Positions 15,714 to 23,878 of a stretch of DNA of 32,359 bases are shown one piece after another. A program made the position numbers and the translations under genes. The DNA comes from Candidatus Aminicenantota bacterium. GTDB lineage: Bacteria; Acidobacteriota; Aminicenantia; Aminicenantales; Aminicenantaceae. The DNA lies in contig CP070825.1 in the NCBI GenBank assembly GCA_020344415.1, positions 402,525 through 434,883 on the forward strand, in the 5' to 3' direction. The notes below the pieces were generated by a model. It was not told where the DNA came from. It ran no database searches and worked only from the letters and a program-made list of their open reading frames with translations. Within the stretch, counting starts at the first letter, position 1, and every line of letters begins with the position of its first letter.

Positions 15714-16997
15714 ATGGACAAAGAAAGAAAATTCCATCTGAACACCATTTGCCTGCACGGTGGTCAAAAGCCAGATACAGCAACTGGCTCCCTGGCAGTA
15801 CCCATATACCAAACAACATCCTATATTTTCAAAGACGCCGCTCATGCTTCAGATCTATTTTCATTAAAGAAACCCGGCAATATTTACACGCGGTTGATGA
15901 ATCCGACCTCTGATGTGGTTGAGAAACGGATCACAGCACTGGAGGGCGGTATCGGAGCATTACTTGTCGCTTCCGGCATGGCTGCGGAAACGATTGTTTT
16001 AACAACTCTTGCCAAACAAGGCGAAAACATAGTATCAAGCAGCAGCCTATACGGGGGGACCAAAACGCTGCTGAGTGTTGTTCTGCCTCGCTTCGGCATC
16101 GCTACGAAATTCGCCGATGTCCAAAAGCCACAGGCCTTTGCAGAACTTATCGATGAAAAAACGAAAGCCATATACGTGGAAACTATTAGCAACCCTTCAG
16201 GTGATGTGGCCGACTTTGAGGCTTTTGCCTCCATTGCGCACAAACATAACATTCCTCTTGTAGTGGATAACACCTTTGCCTCTCCTTATTTATGTCGACC
16301 TTTCGAATGGGAAGCAGACATCATCATACATTCCGCAACCAAATTCATCTGTGGACATGGCACATCCATTGGAGGACTCATCATTGACAGCGGGAAATTT
16401 CCCTGGGATAACGGCCAGTTTCCCGATTTTGTCGAGCCTTCTCCAGGTTACCACGGCCTTAAATTCTGGGAAATGTTCGGCAACGCCGCTTTTATAACCA
16501 AATGCCGCGCGGAAGGACTCCGTTCTCTGGGCCCTGCCCCTTCACCCTTTAATGCCTTTCTCTTCCTTCAGGGCCTTGAGACGCTTCACCTCCGGATTCC
16601 CCGGCATTGTGAAAACGCTCTTCATGCAGCACGCTTTTTAAATGAACATCCCAAGATATCCTGGGTCAATTATGCAGGACTTCCCGAGCAACCATCTCAC
16701 CAGATCGCTAAAAAATATCTAAAAGGCGGATTTGGATCCATTTTTACTTTCGGAGTTAAGGGGGGAATAGAGGCAGGCCAAAGATTAATCAAGCATGTTG
16801 AGCTTGTTTCCCATTTGGCCAATGTCGGAGATGCCAAAACTCTGATTATTCATCCTGCTTCAACCTCACACTCGCAGCTTTCAGAAGAAGATCAGTTGGC
16901 TTCTGGAGTCACTCCTGATCAGATCCGCTTATCTGTAGGGCTTGAGCATGCCGCTGATATTATCGCAGACTTGGACCAGGCCCTGGAGAATATTTAA
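15714..16997 (+). CDS. metY: O-acetylhomoserine aminocarboxypropyltransferase (sulfhydrylase)
   Basis: 427-residue Cys/Met-metabolism PLP enzyme. It combines O-acetyl-L-homoserine with sulfide to make homocysteine in the cytoplasm. Seen: [20 protein letters not shown] at the N terminus, [16 protein letters not shown], the PLP-ring loop ASGMAAETI, the aspartate in [11 protein letters not shown], and the cofactor lysine K210 in [11 protein letters not shown]. The length and the long insertion around [16 protein letters not shown] are those of MetY rather than cystathionine synthases or lyases (about 380-400 residues). It is followed 17 bases later by metX, its substrate supplier. A consensus promoter and a long leader precede it, so its transcription or translation is likely controlled by methionine status. 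Confidence 0.95.
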   Translation: MDKERKFHLNTICLHGGQKPDTATGSLAVPIYQTTSYIFKDAAHASDLFSLKKPGNIYTRLMNPTSDVVEKRITALEGGIGALLVASGMAAETIVLTTLAKQGENIVSSSSLYGGTKTLLSVVLPRFGIATKFADVQKPQAFAELIDEKTKAIYVETISNPSGDVADFEAFASIAHKHNIPLVVDNTFASPYLCRPFEWEADIIIHSATKFICGHGTSIGGLIIDSGKFPWDNGQFPDFVEPSPGYHGLKFWEMFGNAAFITKCRAEGLRSLGPAPSPFNAFLFLQGLETLHLRIPRHCENALHAARFLNEHPKISWVNYAGLPEQPSHQIAKKYLKGGFGSIFTFGVKGGIEAGQRLIKHVELVSHLANVGDAKTLIIHPASTSHSQLSEEDQLASGVTPDQIRLSVGLEHAADIIADLDQALENI

Positions 16998-17014
16998 AAG
17001 GAGAAAACTTAGCC

Positions 17015-18202
17015 ATGAGTGAATATATAGGACATGACAAAAACGGAATATGTGTAGGCATTGTCAAAAAACAATACTTCACATTTGCCCACCCCCCCAA
17101 CGAAATGACCTTGGAAAGCGGCGCGAAACTAGGTCCCATAACTCTGGCATATGAAACCTATGGTCGGCTCAACGCAAATAAGAGCAATGCAGTAATGATC
17201 TTCCATGCCCTGTCTGGCAGTTCCCACGCTGCTGGATATTATTCAAAGAAGATGGAGAGTCCTGGTTGGTGGGATAACATGGTGGGGCCGGGCAAAGGCA
17301 TCGAGACAGATAATTATTATGTGATTTGCTCCAATATCATCGGAAGCTGCTACGGATCTACAGGTCCGAGTTCAATAAATCCCCGGACGGAGAAGCCATA
17401 TGCCCTAAGTTTTCCCCTCTTCACTATCTCAGATATTGTCAGAGCACAGAAAAAACTGGTTGACCATCTTGGAATCAAAAAGCTCCTTTGCCTTGTCGGA
17501 GGCTCGATAGGAGGAATGCAAGCTCTAGAATGGGCAGTTAGTTATCCGGAAATGGTGGAATCAGTGATCCCAATAGCCAGCACATGCAAACGCTCCGCTT
17601 TATCAATTGGCCTGAGCGAAGCTCAGAGGCAAGCCATCATGGCCGATCCGAATTGGAACAACGGTGACCACTATAGTAAAGCCAGGCCAGAAAAAGGTCT
17701 GGCCCTAGCACGCATGATAGGCCACATCACCTATCTCTCCGAGGATTCTATGCACAGGAAATTCGGACGAAAGCTTCATGAGAATGACGCTTTTAAGTAT
17801 GATTTTTCGATTGACTTTGAGGTCGAGGGCTACCTCCATTACCAGGGTAAAAAATTCGTGGATCGTTTTGATGCCAATTCATACCTGTACATCACCAAGG
17901 CTTCCGACTATTTTGATTTAGGAGAACAGAAAGGTAGCGGCTCGCTGGTAAAAGCCTTTTCCCAGACCTCAGCAAAATTTCTTGTGGTATCCTTCTCTTC
18001 TGACTGGCTTTATCCTACCTCTCAATCTAAGGAAATGCTCAAAGCCATGAAAAAAGCTGGCTTGGATGTCAGTTTTTGCGAGATTGAAACCGATTTCGGA
18101 CATGATTCATTTCTCCTTGCTCATAAACGGCTCACAAAGCTGATTGCCGGGTTTATCAACAGAGTCTATAACGGGACTCAAAGTTCACTTGAAAATCAAT
18201 AG
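17015..18202 (+). CDS. metX: homoserine O-acetyltransferase
   Basis: 395-residue alpha/beta hydrolase-fold acyltransferase that activates L-homoserine with an acyl group from acyl-CoA. The catalytic triad is S164 in VGGSIGGMQALEW, D330 in SSDWLYP and H363 in GHDSFLL. SCYGSTGPSSINP is the family substrate-pocket segment. It begins with AAAAGGAG upstream and lies between metY and metW. Acetyl rather than succinyl transfer is inferred from the MetX length and the adjacent metY; acyl specificity in this family cannot be fixed by eye. Confidence 0.95.
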   Translation: MSEYIGHDKNGICVGIVKKQYFTFAHPPNEMTLESGAKLGPITLAYETYGRLNANKSNAVMIFHALSGSSHAAGYYSKKMESPGWWDNMVGPGKGIETDNYYVICSNIIGSCYGSTGPSSINPRTEKPYALSFPLFTISDIVRAQKKLVDHLGIKKLLCLVGGSIGGMQALEWAVSYPEMVESVIPIASTCKRSALSIGLSEAQRQAIMADPNWNNGDHYSKARPEKGLALARMIGHITYLSEDSMHRKFGRKLHENDAFKYDFSIDFEVEGYLHYQGKKFVDRFDANSYLYITKASDYFDLGEQKGSGSLVKAFSQTSAKFLVVSFSSDWLYPTSQSKEMLKAMKKAGLDVSFCEIETDFGHDSFLLAHKRLTKLIAGFINRVYNGTQSSLENQ

Positions 18203-18216
18203 AATGGAGAATTCTC

Positions 18217-18828
18217 ATGCGATTCGATTTACAGATCATTGCTTCTTTTATTGAAGAAAACAGTCGTATTCTTGATCTTGGCTGCGGCAGGGGAGAATTA
18301 TTGGAATTTCTGCAGAAAGAAAAAAGCATTGAAGGATACGGTATAGAAATCGATGAAGAAAAGGTCATTGACGCTATAGCCAGAGGCATGCCTGTTCTCC
18401 GGGGCGACATCAATGAAGAAACACAGGATTATGCGGACAACACTTTCGATTATGTGATACTCAGTCAGACACTTCAGCAGGTTTACAATCCCGACAAGGT
18501 TATAAAAGAAATGTTGCGTATCGGAAAGAAAGGCATCGTAAGTTTTCCCTGCTTCAATCACATTGCCATAAGGCTTCAATTATTAATCACAGGAAAAGCT
18601 CCTGTCACTGAAGAACTTCCTTATGAGTGGTATAACACTCCGAATATTCGGGTCATAACCCTTGAAGATTTCCGAGTGTTCTGTGCACAGCATAAGATCA
18701 AAATCCTCAAGGAGCTAGCAATATCTTCTCATCACAGGGCAGCAACAGGGAAAATTGTCAAATCTCTTCCGGATTTATTCGCAAAATACGGCATCTTCTT
18801 GCTATCCAACCAATTTCTACATTCTTAG
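18217..18828 (+). CDS. metW: methionine biosynthesis protein MetW
   Basis: 203-residue class I SAM-dependent methyltransferase-fold protein of the MetW family. The SAM motif is ILDLGCGRGELL (about residues 18-29), and VILSQTLQQVYNPDKVIKEM and SFPCFNHIAIRLQL are MetW-typical. Its precise role is unresolved in most bacteria, but it is regularly encoded next to metX, and partnership with MetX has been reported in some species. It starts 14 bases after the metX stop with GGAGA upstream and closes the metYXW operon. Its stop overlaps the stop of a minus-strand remnant. Confidence 0.93.
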   Translation: MRFDLQIIASFIEENSRILDLGCGRGELLEFLQKEKSIEGYGIEIDEEKVIDAIARGMPVLRGDINEETQDYADNTFDYVILSQTLQQVYNPDKVIKEMLRIGKKGIVSFPCFNHIAIRLQLLITGKAPVTEELPYEWYNTPNIRVITLEDFRVFCAQHKIKILKELAISSHHRAATGKIVKSLPDLFAKYGIFLLSNQFLHS

Positions 18829-18929
18829 TGCTTCCCTTTGCCTTTCTTCACATTTACAACTGTGATTAGGACATCCTCGTAATCTTCAAACATACCATAC
18901 TGGTTGATACTTTCAAAAACAGCAACTAT
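18825..18929 (-). pseudogene. possible 3' remnant of an unrecognised gene
   Basis: Thirty-four minus-strand codons read IVAVFESINQYGMFEDYED, then VLITVVNVKKGKGKH, then stop. A TAG lies immediately upstream in frame and there is no start, so only the C-terminal tail of a gene would be left. The protein-like composition is the only support; I do not recognise the family. Between 18930 and 19011 I see nothing further. Confidence 0.3.
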
Positions 18930-19011
18930 CTAGATGTCCAAAGTAGAAGAAAAATAATAGGTTGATCTTTCTTGTCCGGAGCTTAGGTGGTATTATTACC
19001 TTAAAAAACTC

Positions 19012-19083
19012 GCCTGAATCATTCATTAAAAATGCCGATAATTGCTGGAATTACAGCAACCTTTACTCGTGAATAATCTAGGC
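19012..19083. repeat. 72-bp repeat with terminal inverted repeats, copy B
   Basis: Second copy of the unit at 1667-1738, same length and direction. The left end GCCTGAATCATTCAT pairs imperfectly with the right end CGTGAATAATCTAGGC. Copy B also has an internal perfect hairpin, TTGCTG-GAATTA-CAGCAA, which copy A lacks. It ends 13 bases beyond the stop codon of the minus-strand S9 peptidase gene, so it too lies just 3' of a gene. Confidence 0.65.
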
Positions 19084-19096
19084 TGAGTAGCTTTAG

Positions 19097-21679
19097 CTAT
19101 CTTCTCCTTTTCTTATCTCCGCTCATCTCCTTCTCTCTGTTGAGTTCAACCATATCCACACTCTGTGAATAATCTCCGATGAGATGCTTGCAGAAATAGT
19201 CAGCTCTTATCCAGAACCAGTAATTGTTCATGTCGCCAAAACCATGACGCTGCCCTGGGAATATGAAGAAATCAAAGCGTTTATTAGCACGGATGAGTGC
19301 GTTGACCAACCTCAATGTATTGGCCGGGTGGACATTGTTATCTATATCTCCAGTAGTAAGAAGCAGCCGTCCTTTAAGGTTTTTAGCGATCTCAGAATTT
19401 TTCTCGATATCGTACTCAAATTTGATTTTCCCATCCTTATCGACAACCTCTCTGACTCCATGGTGTTTTTCACTCCACCATCGGTTATACACATTGTTCT
19501 CATGGTTTCCTGCAGACGAAACAGCTACCTTGAAAAAGTCGGGATAAACCAGCATGGCTGCTGTGGACATGAATCCACCTCCGGAATGTCCATAGATGCC
19601 CACTTTATCGAGGTTGATGAAAGGATGTCTGGCAACTAGTTGTTCGATGGCTGCTTTTTTATCAGCTAGTCCATAGTCTCGCAGGTTTCCATATCCATAA
19701 TTGTGATACCATTTAGAACGGCCAGGATGCCCACCGCGGTTGCCCACGCAAATAACGATAAAACCGAACTGAGCCAGTGCATCATTGCCTCTCCGTATAG
19801 AGAATGATTTGGGCACGCTTTCTGTTTGAGGGCCAGGGTAGACATAGGCGATGATCGGATAGAGTTTAGTCTCGTCGAAATCGAACGGCTTGTACATAAC
19901 TCCGTAAATGTCAGTGATGCCGTCATCCGCTTTTACCTTGAAAGTCTCTGGAAACTTGAAGCCCGCTGCCATGAGTAAGGAAAGATCGGTTGTTTCCAAC
20001 TCCAAGATGACATTTCCGAGGTTATCGCGCAGCACGGATTTAGGAGCCGTGTCAACTCTGGAAAAATTGTCGACAAAGAACCGATTGGAATCGTTCATGC
20101 TAACGGAATGGTTGAAATCTCCCTTGTTAAGCAGCTTAAGACCCGTTCCATTAAAATTGATCCGATACAGGTGAATGTAGTATGGATCTTCGCCCTTCTC
20201 TCGGCCGTTCGCGGTGAAATACAGAACGCGGCTCTTTTCATCAATACCCACAATATTATCGCAGTGAAAGGGGCCTGAGGTAATTTGCTTTGTTAATTTG
20301 CCGTCTCCATCAAACAGGTAGAAATGAGCCCACCCATCTCTTTCTGACCAGTGGATGAGTTCTTTACCATTGTTGACGAGTCCCAACCGTCTGGTTTCAA
20401 CATAAGTGTTGAGCCGCTCTTCAATCAAAACGTTTGTCTCTCCGGTCGCAGCATCAGCCACACAAATATCGATACGGTGAAGGTCTCGGCTTGTGCGGGA
20501 AAAATAGAGTTTATCCGGAGTTTCAGATAACCATAAGCTTGGACGGTTCTCATCGTCTCGGTTTTTGGTCAGTCTTCGTGCGGTTAGGATGGAAATATTC
20601 TGGTCTTTAAACCGGTCAGACTCGACTTTGACCTTTTCTTTCGTTTCGAGATTGAATACTAAGATTTCAGGTAGCGGAGATTCTGACTCACCAGGCATTT
20701 GGTATCTGTATGTCTCCAGTGTGGGGCGGGGTTCGGCTACAGAATTGATAACCCAAAGGTCCTTGACTTTCCTAGAATCAGTCCGAATCATAGCAAATTT
20801 TTTCGAATCTCTCGACCAGATGACCCGAACTGCTTTGCGCTTATCTTTGTTCTTTTCTTTATCTACATTGGTTTGACCTCTTTCTCTTCCAGCATAGCTG
20901 TAATGCTCCTCTCCATCTGTTGTTAATTGGTGTTCCTCAATATCTTTGGCCTTCTTATCTTTCAGAACCTTTTCATAATTAGCTTTGTCCATATAGTAAA
21001 GATTGTGGTGGCGAGCAAAAACGATGGTTTCACCATCAGGGGAAATACTCGCCCATTTCGGTCTTTCAGGGGGTTTCTTGTAGTCTTCAAGCAGGGTGAG
21101 TTTTCCAGTTGTCAGGTCGTATTCAAAATAGAAGATTTTTTTCTTCTTCTTGGGCTTTTTCTCCTTTACTTCCTCTTCTTTTTCTTTCTCCTTCTCCTCT
21201 TTTTCCTTCTCTTTCTTTTCTTCTTCTTTTACTTCTTCTTCCTGGGAGATTTCCACTTCAAACTGTATATCCCGGTCTTCTTTGATAAATTTTATTTTTT
21301 CAACGGGAAGATGCTTGGCGTCATAGGGATCTCTTGTGATCCTGGTGAGCATGGCTGCCATTTTGACATTATCGAATATCGGCCGTTTTGTTTTCCGTGC
21401 CGGGTCAGCTATGAAGAATGTCTTGCCTTCGCTGGTTTCGTATGTGTACCAGAAGCGGTCGCTGTGTTTCAACCAATGGGCATCGACAAAAGTGGAAAAA
21501 ACCATTTTCCTCATCTTGGCTGGAGTAAACCGCGCGGCCAGCTTGTAATTAGCTTTTTTTATGGGAATATTTTCAGCCAGAAGTTCGCTGACAGGAAATG
21601 ATAAGAGAAGCACAGTAACAACCATGAACAGGAATGACTTACTGAAGAAAGATGGTTTCAAACCTTGAGTTTTTTTCAT
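19097..21679 (-). CDS. exported S9 family peptidase (dipeptidyl peptidase IV-like)
   Basis: 860-residue S9 serine peptidase: signal peptide (about 1-35), beta-propeller domain, then a C-terminal alpha/beta hydrolase domain. The triad is S699 in GIYGHSGGGFM, D780 in GDIDNNVHP and H812 in PGQRHGFG. These motifs and the order match the DPP-IV branch, which removes N-terminal dipeptides. Propeller-type repeats such as WASISPDGETIVFARHHNLY and IWSRDSKKFAMIR are visible. An unusual run of almost only Lys and Glu interrupts the early propeller at about residues 147-181. The start follows AAAGGAGG on the minus strand (complement near 21686-21693). Predicted to act in the periplasm on proline- or alanine-containing peptides; specificity inferred from family only. 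Confidence 0.92.
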   Translation of the reverse strand: MKKTQGLKPSFFSKSFLFMVVTVLLLSFPVSELLAENIPIKKANYKLAARFTPAKMRKMVFSTFVDAHWLKHSDRFWYTYETSEGKTFFIADPARKTKRPIFDNVKMAAMLTRITRDPYDAKHLPVEKIKFIKEDRDIQFEVEISQEEEVKEEEKKEKEKEEKEKEKEEEVKEKKPKKKKKIFYFEYDLTTGKLTLLEDYKKPPERPKWASISPDGETIVFARHHNLYYMDKANYEKVLKDKKAKDIEEHQLTTDGEEHYSYAGRERGQTNVDKEKNKDKRKAVRVIWSRDSKKFAMIRTDSRKVKDLWVINSVAEPRPTLETYRYQMPGESESPLPEILVFNLETKEKVKVESDRFKDQNISILTARRLTKNRDDENRPSLWLSETPDKLYFSRTSRDLHRIDICVADAATGETNVLIEERLNTYVETRRLGLVNNGKELIHWSERDGWAHFYLFDGDGKLTKQITSGPFHCDNIVGIDEKSRVLYFTANGREKGEDPYYIHLYRINFNGTGLKLLNKGDFNHSVSMNDSNRFFVDNFSRVDTAPKSVLRDNLGNVILELETTDLSLLMAAGFKFPETFKVKADDGITDIYGVMYKPFDFDETKLYPIIAYVYPGPQTESVPKSFSIRRGNDALAQFGFIVICVGNRGGHPGRSKWYHNYGYGNLRDYGLADKKAAIEQLVARHPFINLDKVGIYGHSGGGFMSTAAMLVYPDFFKVAVSSAGNHENNVYNRWWSEKHHGVREVVDKDGKIKFEYDIEKNSEIAKNLKGRLLLTTGDIDNNVHPANTLRLVNALIRANKRFDFFIFPGQRHGFGDMNNYWFWIRADYFCKHLIGDYSQSVDMVELNREKEMSGDKKRRR
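21139..21242 (-). repeat. low-complexity Lys/Glu-coding tract
   Basis: Inside the S9 gene about 104 bases are nearly pure purine on the coding strand (GAA/AAG/GAG codons), encoding runs like KEKEKEEKEKEKEEE followed by a lysine run. It is flanked by ordinary propeller sequence. Such tracts expand and contract by slippage and, as protein, tend to form a single charged helix. Confidence 0.7.
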
Positions 21680-21694
21680 CCTAAACCTCCTTTA

Positions 21695-21849
21695 GTTGAA
21701 TTTTAAAAGGATTTAAATGAGAAAAGATTGCAATGGAAATCAAAGCTTTTGCTGGAAATAATGATCCAAGTGATTTTATTTGATGGCCTCTCATCAAGGG
21801 ATTCAAAATTATACTCACGAACCATCCAGAATACAACTCTTTCTTTGAA
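21695..21849. other. AT-rich intergenic stretch, nothing recognised
   Basis: Upstream of the S9 peptidase ribosome binding site I find no gene, no convincing hexamer pair and no strong dyad. It presumably holds the S9 promoter. Confidence 0.4.
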
Positions 21850-21863
21850 TCAGGGTCAGGCTG

Positions 21864-21984
21864 TGCCTGGATGCCTATGAGAAGGCTTTAAGAGAAAATC
21901 CTGGAGATCGAGCCCAGAGAGATTCTGACAGCCAAAGCGATTCATACGATTGTCGGCGGCAAAATTCGCTATCGCGCCGAATAA
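21864..21984 (+). pseudogene. C-terminal remnant of a YtcJ-like amidohydrolase
   Basis: From 21864 one frame reads CLDAYEKALRENPGDR, which aligns with the segment just before the RWRIEH metal motif of YtcJ-type amidohydrolases (TLNIFEEAFKAHPEKKGLRW in the intact gene at 6669-8393). From 21901 another frame reads LEIEPREILTAKAIHTIVGG then KIRYRAE and stop at 21982-21984, matching the family C terminus (EILSTEVLYTIVGGKVLYQK in the intact gene). Most of the gene, including all catalytic motifs, is gone, and the two pieces are joined out of frame. A dead relic of a second amidohydrolase. Confidence 0.7.
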
Positions 21985-22042
21985 GAATGTTGAGAAGCTT
22001 TCTAAATGTTATTACAAAAGAAATGCTTTATCAGTCTTACTT

Positions 22043-22444
22043 TTATTCCTTTTCTACGCTAAAAGTTCCCTCTACATCACCCTGAGTGAATGTTCCAGCA
22101 ATTTTCTTTCCGGTTTCATCCAATTCGCCCGCGAAAGTCGGTTCTCCAGGGACGCCTGGAGCATCAATCATAAATGATATTTTTTTTCCTTCAATTTTAA
22201 TATTCCCAAGAGGAATATCTGTTGCCCCTTGCATAGGGACATCGATTGTTCCAGTAATCGTTTTATTTTCATCTAAAGCGAATTTCAATGTCATCTCTAT
22301 TTCCTGCCCCATCAAAGAGATAGCTCCGTTCCAAGTTCCTAAGAAGGGCTTTGTATCCTGGGCAAAAATGAATGATTGAGATGATAAGACCATGATAGAT
22401 AATAATAAGAATAGGGAAATGTTAAGAATAGATCTCTTTTTCAT
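22043..22444 (-). CDS. small secreted beta-barrel-like protein
   Basis: 133 residues with a clear signal peptide (about 1-28, ending FIFAQ). The mature part reads GTWNGAISLMGQEIEMTLKF, ITGTIDVPMQGATDIPLGNI, KISFMIDAPGVPG and IAGTFTQGDVEGTFSVEKE. This alternation resembles the lipocalin-like beta domain found in front of some secreted alpha/beta hydrolases, here standing alone. The start has AGGAGG upstream on the minus strand. It may bind a small hydrophobic ligand or assist an exported hydrolase, but no function is assigned. The single stand-alone domain is the odd point. Confidence 0.75.
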   Translation of the reverse strand: MKKRSILNISLFLLLSIMVLSSQSFIFAQDTKPFLGTWNGAISLMGQEIEMTLKFALDENKTITGTIDVPMQGATDIPLGNIKIEGKKISFMIDAPGVPGEPTFAGELDETGKKIAGTFTQGDVEGTFSVEKE

Positions 22445-22629
22445 GCTTACCTCCTAAACGAGATACTCTAACATATTTGTTATTCCTTAGTAAATACGGA
22501 AAAAACGACAAAAGGTTTTCATAAGCTCAGAGCTAAGATAGCAAGAGGATGCCAAATCTAGAGAATATTGGGATGAAATTATTATTGCAAAAATGGAAAT
22601 CTATCCTTAATATTTATTTGAAAAAAAGA

Positions 22630-23859
22630 ATGACTTCCCGTGAACGTGTACTTGCTGCGTTAAACCATAGGGAATCCGACCGTGTGCCCATCGATTTATC
22701 CGGGCATCGCTCTTCGGGCATCTCTGGCATTGCCTATAACAAATTGAGGAAGCATCTGGGCTTTCCTTCAAAGCCAGTTCGGATATACGACATCGTCCAG
22801 CAGTTGGCAATTGTTGATGAGGACGTACTGGACCTTTTCAGAATAGACACGATAGAATTAGGACGCGCCTTTGCGCTGGATGAGGCTGATTGGGCAGACT
22901 GGGTTCTTCCTGACGGCACTCCCTGCAGAGTGCCTATCTGGACGCTTCCAGAAAAGGAAGCCAACCAATGGGTGCTGCGCTCCAAAAGCGGGCGTGTGAT
23001 TGCTGTCATGCCTGAGAGTGGCTTTTATTTTGAGCAAGCGTATTACCCATTCTTTGAGAATGATGATCTCGATGCCATCCATGAAGTTATGGAAGAGTCC
23101 ATGTGGTGTTCAATGGCTTCTCCTCCAGGACCGCTGACTGAAGTGCCAGATGGTGATAAGATATTAGCAGCAGGAGCCAGAACGCTTCGAGCCAGCTCAG
23201 ACAGGATAGTGATTGGCCTCTTCGGCGGGAATCTTCTTGAGTTGGGACAGTTCCTCTACCGAAACGATAGGTTTCTCATGCTTCTCGCTGAAAACCCGCG
23301 ACATGCCCACAAATTTTTGGATAAGATTACAGAAATGCATCTTGCCGACCTTGACCGTTTTTTAGGGGCAGTGGGTAATTATATTGATGTGATTCTTTTC
23401 GGCGACGATTTGGGCATGCAATCGGGTCCGCAGATCTCACCAACTATGTATCGCGAATTTTTCAAGCCTCGCCATATGCTGATGTGGAAACGTGCAAAAG
23501 AATTAGCTGATGTGAAGATAATGCTGCACTGCTGCGGTAGCATCAGAGAGCTCATTCCTGATCTCATCGATGCTGGGCTGGATGCCATCAATCCTGTCCA
23601 GATCTCCAGCCGCGGCATGGACGCAAAAGAACTAAAAGCAAACTTCGGAGACAAATTGGTCTTTTGGGGAGGGGGTTGTGATACACAGAACATCTTAAAC
23701 CACGGCTCCCCTGAAGAAGTCAGGCAACATGTGAAGAACCAGGTAAGCGTCCTGAGCCCGGGAGGAGGATTTGTCTTCCAGCAGGTCCATAACATCCTCC
23801 CGGATGTACCGCCGGAAAACATCGTAGCTTTGTTCGAAGCAGTAAGCAACACAGAATAG
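22630..23859 (+). CDS. uroporphyrinogen decarboxylase family protein, corrinoid methyltransferase-like
   Basis: About 409 residues of the URO-D superfamily: MTSRERVLAALNHRESDRVP at the start, FGDDLGMQSGP, LHCCGSIRELIPDLIDAG and VFWGGGCDTQ near the end, then FVFQQVHNILPDVPPENI. H300, C302 and C350 (numbered from 22630) occupy the positions of the zinc ligands (HxC...C) of MtaA/MtbA-type methylcobamide methyltransferases, which argues against a role in haem synthesis. The start is uncertain: homologues commonly begin at MTSRERV (22630), but no ribosome binding site precedes it; in-frame ATGs at 22549 and 22573 would add 27 or 19 residues. A sodium:solute symporter follows 19 bases later and may bring in the methyl-donor substrate. 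Confidence 0.82.
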   Translation: MTSRERVLAALNHRESDRVPIDLSGHRSSGISGIAYNKLRKHLGFPSKPVRIYDIVQQLAIVDEDVLDLFRIDTIELGRAFALDEADWADWVLPDGTPCRVPIWTLPEKEANQWVLRSKSGRVIAVMPESGFYFEQAYYPFFENDDLDAIHEVMEESMWCSMASPPGPLTEVPDGDKILAAGARTLRASSDRIVIGLFGGNLLELGQFLYRNDRFLMLLAENPRHAHKFLDKITEMHLADLDRFLGAVGNYIDVILFGDDLGMQSGPQISPTMYREFFKPRHMLMWKRAKELADVKIMLHCCGSIRELIPDLIDAGLDAINPVQISSRGMDAKELKANFGDKLVFWGGGCDTQNILNHGSPEEVRQHVKNQVSVLSPGGGFVFQQVHNILPDVPPENIVALFEAVSNTE

Positions 23860-23878
23860 CATAACAAAGGAAGGATTT

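Noticed and set aside
15553..15741. 62-codon frame in the met leader running into metY, a possible leader peptide
   Set aside because: No ribosome binding site, its start lies inside a stable hairpin, and it has no methionine-rich run or other attenuator signature.
20927..21601. 224-codon plus-strand frame opposite the S9 gene, rich in Phe and Leu
   Set aside because: It is the antisense of the Lys/Glu-rich tract; the run of Phe/Leu is a composition artefact, not a membrane protein.
21950..22177. 75-codon plus-strand frame after the amidohydrolase relic
   Set aside because: It overlaps the small secreted protein gene on the other strand and lacks any signal or motif.
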